Of a DNA stretch of 64,000 nucleotides, positions 48,993 through 59,700 are shown in pieces. Where the stretch lies: contig JAHDVF020000240.1 in NCBI GenBank assembly GCA_022606425.2, forward strand, positions 4,115,501-4,179,500, in the 5' to 3' direction. This stretch comes from Lepidostoma basale. Taxonomy: Eukaryota; Arthropoda; Insecta; Trichoptera; Lepidostomatidae. Position numbers and translations under genes: made by a program. Numbering within the stretch: position 1 is the first letter of the stretch; each line of letters begins with the position of its first letter. The notes beneath the pieces were generated by a model. That model made no database searches and was not told the origin of the DNA. It worked only from the letters and a program-made list of their open reading frames with translations.

Positions 48993-51900
48993 CTAAAAAA
49001 AAAATTTAAATATGATTAATGTAATTTTTGAGACACCCACAATACTCAGTTTGCCGAGTAAAATCATCACTATCTTCAGGATAATTCTTCACCGAAAGGG
49101 TATGCGGGAAATATGAACGGCAACATCTTAAACCAAGAGTTGTCGCATAACACAGCATCTTGAGGAGCTCCACTGGCTTAAATGTCCAGAAAGAATACAA
49201 AACCAGCTCTGCTGGACGGTCTATAAGGCGTTGCATGGAATGGCACCAGCTTATATATCTGAACTCTGCATTAACGAGAACCTGAATGCCAGACAGTCTA
49301 CATTGCGATCAGCTAAGTCTTCTGCGATCGGTAGATTGACTGTGCCAAAACGTTCACACTTCTTGTATATATCTTTTTAACCATTCTTCCCTCATCCATT
49401 CGTTCCATATGTCCAAATTTTATTTATCACGCATTCATCCGCCTTACATTCCTTTCTTACTTCATCATTAGGTATTCTATAATACATTGTTTTTCCGCAC
49501 AGTCTTCTTAGTGACATCATTTCTACAGCATTTATCCGACTTTCATACTTATTCTTCCAACTCCAAGCTTCACTTCCATACATAAGGGTCGGGACTAGAA
49601 CTCCATTATGCACTGCCATCTTTGCTTCAGTGGATATATTTCTATTTGCGGTAATGACTTTGAGTGCACCATCTATTTTGTTTCCTGCTCCACCCCTTTT
49701 TCCGATATCTTTCTCCACTAATAAATGTTAATTTTGACAATGTTGTAATCTTAACACAACACTTGCCAATCTGAGTATTGTGGATTATAATGTGATCACT
49801 AAAGACATGTTATTACAAAGGTGATAAGTGGATTGTTTAGTGAATTTATAAAACATTTTTAAAACAAAGAAAAAGAGAAAAAACTGTTTATTGTAAAATA
49901 TGTCATGTACCGGTGGCTTCTTTAGGGTGAAGTTGAAAATACCCTATATAATTCAATCACTTTCCACCTTTGCATAGTTATTGGCCTTTATGTTTAACAC
50001 CAATTGGGATAAAAACTTATTGATTTTTTTGATGCATGGTGCCTTTGTAACGATCACCCTTTAATTGAATGATGTCAAAGTTTACACCGTCACAGGTAAA
50101 CTAGAGGATATTAGAGTAACGAACCTTCGTGTGTTTTGATGTGTCTCGTTAAATCTACTTGTTGAGGGAATCTTTCATCGCAGACTTCACAAGGGAAGGG
50201 TTTTATACCACTATGAACTATTTTCTTGTGACGAGATAGCGATTTATTATAAATAAAACCTTGGCCACATTCCTGAAAGGCAGAAAAAATTAACAATTAA
50301 TGAGATCTTCGAGTTAAATAACAGATTACTAAAGCAGCAGTTATCTCTGGATGCTATAGGGACACTATTTGGGACAGTTAGAATATATGCTCTCTCTCTC
50401 CTCAATCTAGCGATTGGTCTACAGCAAGGCGACGCATCTCCTCTTCCACTCCGCTTGATCCTCGGCAACTCTCTTCAACTCCGCATAAGAGGTGCAGCCC
50501 ATATCTCGGTAAATCTGGTCTAGGTACTCTTGGCGAGGTCATCCTCTGCCAATCGATCCCTCGACCATTCCCTCCAACACATTATGCAGGAAACATTTGT
50601 GTCGCAACACATGACCAATCCATCTTGCGCGCCTCTCCGCTATGGTGTTCAACACGTGTTTACTCTCTTCAACTCTGCTGAGAATTTCTTCATTTGTAAT
50701 ATGGTCCCTCCATGAAACATGGGCAACTCGTCATATATGCTAGTGGAAAGCAAAGTTAGGATTTATAAAATATGCATCAGGCCCATAATGCCAAGCAAGA
50801 GCAGGCACTGTCAGAGCCAAACATATCCTAAGAGTAGCAGAAATGAAAATGTTGCAACGCATAGCGGGTAGAACCTTGATATTTGATCAGAAATTGAATC
50901 TTACAGCGCATTTGTATGGTTTAAGGCCACTGTGTGCTTGGACATGTTTCTCCAGATCAGATTTGGTGTAGAATTGTTTTGGACACAATTGACATGGATG
51001 GGGAAACATTCGGGTGTGGCTCATCATGTGACGCCGTAGTAGATGGGCATCAAAAAAGGCTGAAATCACATAAAATAACACAACATTAAAAAATTTAACT
51101 AAGTCTCTCTGTCCCACGCCATCCCTCACGGTCTCTCGCCAGTGTTCTCCAGGCCATTTCCGCCGTCTGCATAATATCATCGCTCCACCAGTTAGGCTGT
51201 CTCCCAACACTATTTCAGCCCAACCTTGGTCTCCATTCAGTAACCCTCTGGCTCTATCTTCCATCATCCCGCCGGCACACATGACCAGCCCACTGCCACT
51301 TCATCCTTGCAATGCATATCCCTACATCGGTGACCCTGGTGCGTCTTCTAATCTCCACATTAGGTATACGACCTCTAAGCGAGATACCCAACATGGATCT
51401 TTCCATGGCCTATTGTGCAAATTTAATTGTGTGAATTGCTTCTATAGTTAACGTACATGTCTCGCATCCATAGATCACCAGAAGTAACACATACTGCTAG
51501 CACTTAACTAACTAACTAACCATCATGCCATTTCTCCGGAGGGGTAGGCAGAGATGATAGATTTCCACAATGCTCTGTCCTGGCATACCTCTCGGGCTTC
51601 CTCTACATTCATACATCGTACCAGGCACGCACATAGATTATTCCGACTTCGAATGTGGCCGCCTTTTAGATTAATTTGGTCATGCCATATTTTCCTCGGT
51701 CATCCTCGACTTCTTTTTCCACTCACGCTCCTTGTGTACAACTTTTTAACCATTCTACTCTCATCCATTCGTTCCATATGTCCAAACCATCTCAGGGATT
51801 TTTTTTAAATTTTATCCATGATGCAGTCATCTGCCTTACATTTCTTTCTTATTTCATCGTTCGGTATTCTATCATACAATGTTTTCCCGCACATTTTCTT

Positions 51901-52496
51901 AGATCTTCTTAGGTCTAGCACTTTTGTTTTTTAATTCTGTGGCATGTCCGACTTGAAGATGTTGCCCAACCTTCTGAATGCCGACCAACCATCCTGTATT
52001 CTCCTATCAATCTGCTTGACTCATATCATTTAAATCATTTAACATACCTGCATCACAAAGTAAACATTTGAACGGCCTTTCATTTGTGTGACTTCTAATA
52101 TGTCTAATAAGTTGCGATTTATAGGAGAATTTTCGTTTGCAAGTATTGCAAAAGAATTCATTTGATCTGTGAAATAATAATTGTCATTAATAAATAGATT
52201 TTTTAATTTTATGATGGATAAGAATGCCCAATACAATTAGGAAACTCACATTTTAAATGTACCCGTTTGGATTGCAATTATTTTCAGTTTTGGCCGGCCC
52301 CTTTTCTTTTTGAAAATAGAATCTAAAAACATAATACAATCATAAAAAGTAAGTACAAAAAAATACTTTACTCAAAAAACAAGGTTAATAGAGTAGACGT
52401 TATGTATTCATTGATAATGGAATATTAAGTAAAATATGAACACTCCTTACTAGATGTGGAAAAAGTATCCAATTTCGTATTTAACGATTCGTCCAT
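48835..52496 (-). CDS. C2H2 zinc-finger protein, complete six-exon gene (232 residues)
   Basis: Likely DNA-binding nuclear protein. Exons on -: 52496-52451, 52322-52250, 52166-52048, 51059-50905, 50272-50125 and 48992-48835; phases 1, 1, 2, 1, 0/1 all match, total 699 nt with stop. Residues 20-28 (KKKRGRPKL) form a basic, AT-hook-like or nuclear-localisation segment. Seven C2H2 fingers begin at Cys 46, 74, 102, 130, 159, 187 and 215. The first six have C-x2-C-x12-H-x3/4-H with linkers such as HTNERPF and HSGLKPY. The seventh ends KHH-stop, without normal His spacing. An in-frame stop lies upstream of the ATG. No ZAD domain is visible. LINE fragments sit only in introns. Confidence 0.9.
49105..49350 (+). 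mobile_element. LINE-H fragment in the zinc-finger gene intron
   Basis: [41 protein letters not shown] and [24 protein letters not shown], in + orientation, opposite to the gene. Confidence 0.7.
49366..49724 (-). mobile_element. LINE-A fragment in an intron
   Basis: The - strand frame 49718-49392: [38 protein letters not shown] and [20 protein letters not shown]. Neither 3' end nor tail. Confidence 0.7.
49725..50124. other. Intron, nothing recognised
   Basis: AT-rich intronic DNA of the zinc-finger gene with no repeat match. Confidence 0.4.
50125..50272 (-). CDS. Zinc-finger gene exon 5 (end of finger 4, finger 5)
   Basis: Acceptor CTGCCTTTCAG, donor [30 protein letters not shown], then [20 protein letters not shown]. 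The first Cys of finger 4 comes from exon 4. Confidence 0.9.
50392..50722 (-). mobile_element. LINE-B-like fragment (divergent family)
   Basis: In reverse: [41 protein letters not shown] and [21 protein letters not shown] relative of LINE-B, in the intron between exons 4 and 5. Confidence 0.6.
50740..50880 (+). mobile_element. LINE-C fragment
   Basis: [15 protein letters not shown] and [18 protein letters not shown] in + orientation, abutting exon 4 of the - strand gene. Confidence 0.6.
50905..51059 (-). CDS. Zinc-finger gene exon 4 (end of finger 2, finger 3, start of 4)
   Basis: Acceptor TGATTTCAG, donor [23 protein letters not shown], then [20 protein letters not shown] and GLKPYKCA. Confidence 0.9.
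51100..51490 (-). mobile_element. RTE-like LINE fragment (another family)
   Basis: In reverse: [48 protein letters not shown] and ENTGERP-like. RTE-type C-terminus, distinct from LINE-D. Confidence 0.6.
51505..51915 (-). mobile_element. LINE-A copy in an intron
   Basis: CTAACTAACTAACCATCATG start. Reads back through [15 protein letters not shown], [12 protein letters not shown] and [15 protein letters not shown] with frameshifts. Confidence 0.7.
52048..52166 (-). CDS. Zinc-finger gene exon 3 (finger 1, start of 2)
   Basis: Acceptor TTATTTCACAG, donor [30 protein letters not shown], then [18 protein letters not shown]. Confidence 0.9.
52250..52322 (-). CDS. Zinc-finger gene exon 2 (basic RGRPK segment)
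   Basis: Acceptor TATGTTTTTAG, donor AAAT/GTGAGT. 73 nt: [20 protein letters not shown] then TFK. Phase 1 in, phase 2 out. Confidence 0.82.
52451..52496 (-). CDS. Zinc-finger gene exon 1 (start codon)
   Basis: ATG at 52496-52494: [15 protein letters not shown], donor TCTA/GTAAGG. An in-frame stop (TAA) lies five codons upstream, so this is the first usable ATG. A short exon, supported by phase with exon 2. Confidence 0.78.
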
Positions 52497-53206
52497 TATG
52501 TGAAGGTATTATAATGGCCAGTATTTTAATAAGCATTAGTAAAATAATAACAATTCCTTTAAAAATAAAAAGTAATTCACAACATGGGTATTTAAATTTT
52601 AAATATAGTTTGTTTTGATTATTTTGAAATTTAGATTTTGACAGCTGAAGATCAAAAGAGTTGCCATAAAAATAACCTTCCGACAGGTGGAAACCAAATA
52701 ATCTTACAAATAATTCTGTCTTTTTACTTGTAAAGCAATCGATGCAAATCTATTTTACACGACGGTCGATGAATTTTAGTCAGATTATATTTTATATTAA
52801 TTGTCTATGGTTACACGAGAAATCTTGAATTGTTTATGGCTTTATGATTTTAGTTGTCAAACTAATGTCTGGTCAGGATTTTGTTTACTTTTTGTTCAAT
52901 TGTTTATGCAGTGATATATATCGTTTTACGAAATAATTGATCTAGATCATCACAGAATATGATAAAACGAAAGTGCATAGGTATGCTGAAATAGCATAAA
53001 TCGAATGTTTTACTTTCAGTTTCATTTTTCTTTCATATGAATTTTCATAGAATATAACCTCTTATTTAATTTAAATTTACAAATTTATTCAATATATTTG
53101 TGTAGATACTTGATTTTAATGTTACGTACTGATTATTTTTAATTTATGCTTATATATATTTTATTTTAGATTTAGATTCTTTCTAATGTTATGAAAGAAC
53201 GTCACG
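52497..53206. promoter_or_regulatory. Shared intergenic region of two divergent genes
   Basis: 710 bp between the start codons of the - strand zinc-finger gene and the + strand gene at 53207. No repeat family detected, unlike most of the window. TTTTATTTTAG at 53159-53169 could be an acceptor for a leader exon of the + gene. A bidirectional promoter is an inference from position only. Confidence 0.5.
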
Positions 53207-53214
53207 ATGTTTAA
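53186..53214 (+). promoter_or_regulatory. Two short upstream reading frames overlapping the start
   Basis: ATG TTA TGA at 53186-53194 and ATG AAA GAA CGT CAC GAT GTT TAA at 53191-53214. The second overlaps the main ATG (53207) in another frame. Such frames often lower translation; here that is an inference. Confidence 0.55.
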
Positions 53215-53744
53215 AACAGTTTTAGTATCGTCAAATATAACTGAAAGGCCAGAAGTTCAAGAAAATATTGGTTGCGTCAAAGAAGAATTAATTTTTACAG
53301 ATAAAAATAATGACAAATTTTCTACAAACTCGAAACACGAAATTTTATTACATGAACCATTTAAGATGGAGGTTATTAAATCGGGAATAAATAAACGAAA
53401 AACTGTTAGAAAAAGTCGTCGAGATAAAACAAATCGAATCGAATTGAGTGAAGATGATATTCCATTGTCAAGTTTTAAATTAAAAACATTCGATGTCACA
53501 GGAATCAAAGATGAATTTCCATCTTGTGAGAATCAGGTACCTGCAGAGGGAATTGAGGAAATTTTTAAAATTAGAAAGAAACAAAATACATCGATTATGT
53601 CAAAACAAAAAAGGCGGGAAAGGCGAAAAATGAAACGAGAGGGAAAATTTAAAGAGATTTTGTTAACTTCCCAATTGAGCATTTTGGATTCAAAACCTTC
53701 AAAGAAAAAAGTTAAAAGTGGTAAAAAAGTGTTTTGTCAATCAG
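53207..53744 (+). CDS. Divergent gene exon 1
   Basis: MFKTVLVSSNITERPEVQEN at the start, KQKRRERRKMKREGK near residue 134 and SKPSKKKVKSGKKVF near 161. Donor TCAG/GTTAGT, phase 1. Confidence 0.87.
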
Positions 53745-56700
53745 GTTAGTTTGTTTTGAATTATTTAATTTGTTAAAACCTGATTTATTCCAAATGTATC
53801 TACCTTTTATCTTTGTTTATTTTAGGTTCAGAAAGTTCAGATTTTGAAAAATACACTTACTTTGACGAGAGCAAAACAAAACGAAAGTTAAAACTTCCAG
53901 ACTACCTTTCCATTGAAAAATTAGAAAATCAGATTAAGGATATTAGTATCGAGAATATATGCCTCATGAAGGAACGGAATAGGATTGATGAAATAAAATT
54001 AAGAGAGAGAATGAAATGTAGACAAGAAATTCAACGTTTAAAACAGAATATCTTTGATCTGCAGGTAGGCAAGAACTTAAATTGATTAAACTAACCAACT
54101 AACCATCACGCCGTCACCTTTCTTTCCTGACATATTTATCTTGCTTCCTCAATATTCATACATTGTGTCATGCAGGCGTGTCAATTTCTCTGATTCCTCA
54201 CGTGGCTGACATTCAATATTTGATTTATTTGATCGTGCCACGTTTTATTCGGTTTTCTAGTTCTATTGTTCATAAAACCATCATTCGCACCGCATTCAAT
54301 TTTTATATTTTCTTTCGACACTCTATCATACATAGAGTATCCACACATTCGTCTAAGAGATCTCATTTCTACTGCATTTATTCTACTTTCATCCTTCTTT
54401 TGTCAGTTCCGTGCTTCGCTTCCATACATAAGGGTCGGTACAAGAAAACCATTGTGCACTGCCATTTTAGAATTTTTGGATATGTTTTTGTTTGCGATGA
54501 CAACTTTAAGTGCACCACAAACCCTTCTTTCAATATCCCTCTCCACTTTTGTTAACATACTACCCAAATATACAAACTCATCTACTTGCTCCAAAATATT
54601 CACCATTCACGCTAATGTTGCAGACTGTCATGATTTCTTCTTTTTCAAAAATCATTACCTTGGACTTGTTCACATTCATCATCAGATCATTTCGCATGCA
54701 TACCTCATACATACTATTCACCAGGACTTGTAGTTCATGCTCGTTGTCTGCAAGTAGGACAGCCTCATACGCATATAATAAACAGCTTACTGACACTCCA
54801 TCCATTCTCTACATTCTATTCTTCTTTTGACAGTTCCACATTCTGGTGAGTTTAAATATTCTTCTACTTAAGTCTATTACCGTCCACTCCTGGACAAAGG
54901 CCTCCTCCATTTGCTTCCATGTCACTCTGTCTTGTGCAGACTGCATCCAGGTTATTCCGACGTGTCTGTTCAGGTCATCGTTCCACCATAGTTGTGGTCG
55001 CCCTGTACTTTTTTTTTGCCATCCACGTTCTCCAAGTCAGCAGAATTTTTGTCCGTTTTTCGTTCGAGCTTCTGGCTGCGTGACTTGCCCATTGCCACTT
55101 TAGAGTCGCCACCCGGTGGTGACCTTAATTTTTTTCTCTCACCGTATCGTTTTTGACTCTGTCTCTTAGGCTTTTTCCCGGTGGCGGTACTCCCATAGAA
55201 GCCCAGAAGCCCGGCTTGCGTAAGAAATTTTGAGTCAAAACCCCCAAATCTAAGTAACCGCATAAACCCACAACCCACCAAATCACCTTCCAACAATGTT
55301 CCCATCAGATATAAGAGGAATAGCCACAAGAGCTGAACCTCTGTAAGCCAGAAGAGGTTTTGATTCAAAATTTCTTACGCAAGCCGGGCTTTTATGGGAG
55401 TACCCGCCACTGCTTATTCCTAACATGGCTCTATCCATTGCTCTTAGGCTTATTCCTAACATGACTCTTTCCATGGCTCTTTGGGTCACTCGTAGTTTCT
55501 CAGCACTTTGTTTGGACAATGTTACAGTTTCGAGGTCATAAGTAGCAACTGGCAGAACAGGCTTCACTTTTCTTTTCAGGTTGATCGGTATTTTCCGGTT
55601 TTTAAGAATCTAACCTCTTTTTCCTAAAGCTGCCCAGCTTAGTCCAATTCTTCTCTTGAGCTCTGCGGTTTGGTGAGAAAACCAAACCGCAGAGTTTAAA
55701 TAAATCATTTTAAATTATGGACTGCTTTTGGTAAACTGGCTTATATTCTAAACATATGCATCGCTGAATTGCCGAATAATCAATTAAGCAGAATACAAAG
55801 CGTATTCAATTCCGAGCAACACAAATACTGTCATATCATGCCACTCCTGAAGGACCTTCACTGGCTTAAAATCCGAGAGCGAGTAAAATGTAAATTGTGT
55901 TTGACAGTGTTTAAGGCTCGACATCAGAGAGCGCCAGCGTATATATCAGACCTCTGCGTGACACCCATGCCAACGGAAAGGCAACGTTCACTCCGATCAG
56001 TAGAAACAAGTGAAAACAACATAACAATTTCAGTCAGAGCTAATAAAGCAAGTTTCTATGATCGTGCTTTCAGCGTTGCGGTCCGTTGGCATGGAATAGC
56101 TTCCTTGATATGAGGCATATCCAGAAAGTAAGTTTACTGAGGCTCTCACGACCGGATGGATTTTATTTTCGACATGTTGGCTACACTTCCGTGTAGTCTG
56201 ACCCTTCCCCTCCGCAACGAGACTGGTTCGAGGTCAGTACGTTGAGAAGTGTCGACGCGACAACACGTTTCGTGAAGAATGTTAATCCAATCTCCCGCCA
56301 AGTGCGAAATACGCGGCGCCGGGCAAGAGTTTTTGAGGCACTTCAAACTCCATGAAGATGAATTTCTCTGCTCCATCTTTACCGGAGATGAAACTTGGAT
56401 TGCACACTACACGTCTGAAACCAAAAGGCAGTCTCGACAGTGGCGTCACACCTCTTCACCCTCATGGGTGGAAAAAGGTTTGCAACCGACGAGGAGGTAA
56501 AGAAGGAGGTGGAGAAGTGGACGAAGGGGTTGGCGGGAAACTACTTTGAGGAAGGCATCAAAAAGTTGATACCCCGCTTACCACCTGCATTGAGAGGAAT
56601 GGCGACTATGTCGAAAAATAGCTTACATATGTATTACGGTAACAACATATTTATTTTGTTTAAATAAAAAAAATTGTAACCTACAAAAATTCAGTACACT

Positions 56701-59700
56701 TACTTTCTGGATATGCTTCGTAGTAATAAGTATGAGGATAGTGACGTTAAATTTAAAAAACTTCTAAAGACTGCATTGTTCGGTCAGTCATTTCCTAGTG
56801 CGCCCTTGGAGTAATTGATTTTACAAAACGGCGCACTTAAAATATAAGTAATCAAAATAATAATAATAATAATGTCCAACACGGACGACTAATGTCTGAT
56901 GATGATGATTTTAAATAACAATGCATCATTATGTCAATTGTGTATTTTTAAACATTTTTATTTTCAGTTTGAGATTTCGGAAAACAGTCCTTTGATAGCT
57001 GATATTGGAAATACTTCAGTTGTCATAGAATTGCTTCAGAAATATCTACAACAAAGTAATGACAAAGATTTGTCTTTAAATTCAAAACAAAAATTGCTTC
57101 ACAAACTTGAAGCATTTTCTTTTACGAATCTGGAATTTTGGAAGGTAAACATTTTTCAAATATATTTTAATTTTAGAATATTACTAAGTGACAACATTCA
57201 GTAATTCAAAAATATGTAAAGAACATTTTATAAAAAACAAAAGCATATTCGGAAAAAAAAAGAAGTATGTATAATATTTATAGGAATGGAAAAAATATGC
57301 AAAAATCAGTTTATTTAATTATGTAAGTAGTTTTGCTTCTCGAAAATTTATTTTTAAATATATTTATGTTTTTCAAATTGTCAATGTGGTTTGTTATGCA
57401 GACGATGCTATAATCATAGCTGAGAACACTAATGACTTACAAAAAATGCTAGACAGACTACATCACGCCTGTAAGAAATACAACATGACGAAAACCTTTT
57501 CCAAAACATGTAACCTGGTTATAGAAAATCAACCCACAGAACAGGTCAGGACCTTCAAGTATCAAGGCATAGACCTGGTGGGATGAGCTGATCTGCGGGA
57601 AGAAATACAAGCCCAAGTAAACAAGGCAGCTGCAATCTCTGGTGCTCTAATATCCACAATATGGAAAAACAAAGACATGGCCACTAAGAGTAAGATGAGA
57701 ATCTATAAAGCATGCGTAAGACCAATAATAACATATGGCGTCGAAGCAAGGGCAGACACAGTAAGGACTAAAGGATATGAAGACACTGAGGATGATAGCA
57801 GGCCAGACACAGAGATCGCGTGAGGAACACCAGAATAAGAGAGATATGTGAGGTTGAGGATATTATAAGATGGAGCAGACAGCGAAAAAGGGACTGGTAC
57901 GGTCATGTTCAAAGAATGGACACCACCAGACTCCCCTATATTGCATTGCATAATCAGCCTCATGGGACTCGTCCTCGTGGAAGACCTCCTGAAAGATTGA
58001 AGGACAGCTGGGAGTCTACCTCACAGGAGGAGCAACACTCTAGAGAACAGACCAGACCTTTCAGCGTGGATGAGACCATAATGTTACATGATATTATAAT
58101 ATATTGCTTTTTTATTTTTTATACCACTAGTATTATTATTTTTAACTCTTAAATATTTTGTTTAGCCTCATTTTGCCTTAGTTTAACTTCAATCTTGTTT
58201 CACACTGTTGTCTGTTAACTGTTGACTATATTATTTTATATTTGTGATAGCATGTAATTGGCCTTACTTTATTTTTTCTAAGTGTTTTGTTCTTTCTAAT
58301 ATATGTTATTGATATCGCTGTATGTTACCCTTAATAAATAAATAATATATATTTTTAATATTATAGGATTTCAACAATACAGAATCTAACTCGGCCGGAA
58401 TCAATCCAGAACCATTTTGGATCGGTAATTTGAATAAAATAGATCCAAACTCGGACACATATTTTAAACCGAATGAAAGGATTCTGGAATTAATTCGGGA
58501 TGATGTTAGCTCTCTGCGGGATAATGCCGCTTCCAATAAAACACTACAAAACCAATTTATAACAGGTAAAAAGGTCAGAATATTTCTAGCATTAATATAG
58601 CATTGGCTAATTCACACGGTAATTATATAATACTAATTCACAAAATTGTTAATGGGCACACCTCCCAAGAATTTTTAAGGAAGATAAAAAGTAACCAACA
58701 TGAACATCAATATGAAATAAGAAATAAAAATAAACTAAGGATCCATTTTTCGACAATTGTCGTCTTTATGAATGCGTATTATCCGCTAGAGTGTACGTGG
58801 TGCGAAAACAATCCGTGGTCTTCCGAATAACTTGCTCGGATGGACGATTATGTCCACCGTAAAATGGACGTAGTGCACGATAAGTTTGGCGAACCGAACC
58901 ATGATTTTCAAAATAAATTTGCACAATTTGCAAGCGCTGTTCTGACGTCAGTCTATTCATGGTGAAATGGCAAAACATACTGACTACAAATCAACTGTCA
59001 AATTGATAGTCTGCAGAAACAATGTTGCCAGTTTAAAAACCAATCCTCATTTTTTATTAATATGTAATTTTATTTATTTATTTCAGATTTATCTGCTGAA
59101 AATAATATTTCTGATTATTCTTTCAATGGACTAGAACGTGAAAAATCACGGACGAATAAAGATAATCTTAGAAACGATACGTCAAACGATGTAGAACAAT
59201 CTCTTGAGTTAGCAGAAGTGGATGATCCTCTTAGAAAACAAATTATAACAAATAGTATGTATATTATAACTAACTTACTAACCATCATGCTGTTTCTCCG
59301 GAGGGATAGGCAGAGACAATGGACCTTCACACTGCTCTATCCTGACATTTCATTTATTTATTTTAAACATATCTAAAGCATTACAGAATTTTTTTTCCAA
59401 TACACTAAAGATACAAGTTAGAGATACACAATAATAAGTAATACATAATAGATTAATAAAAAGAGCGAGAAACATAAGATGCATGACAAATTAATATAAT
59501 AAATATACCATACAATTATAATAAAGATAGTACTTCCCTCAGATGAGCCAAACTATCACAAAATATGTCAAACTCCGAGGTGATACGATTAAGCAAAGAT
59601 ATTGCTCTATCTACCGGCATAACCATTGGCAGGTTGGTTCTGCATTGTGGGAGATAAAACAATCTATGGCCCCTTTGTCGAAGAAGACAGATCAGAGACG

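Noticed and set aside
50247..50468. 73-codon frame (-) near zinc-finger exon 5
   Set aside because: Uses a LINE-B-like fragment in reverse and the wrong frame of the exon.
50887..51282. 131-codon frame (-) containing finger 3
   Set aside because: Only the 50905-51059 part is a real exon; the upstream half is RTE LINE sequence read through an intron without a splice site.
53257..53508. 83-codon frame (-)
   Set aside because: Antisense to exon 1 of the + strand gene.
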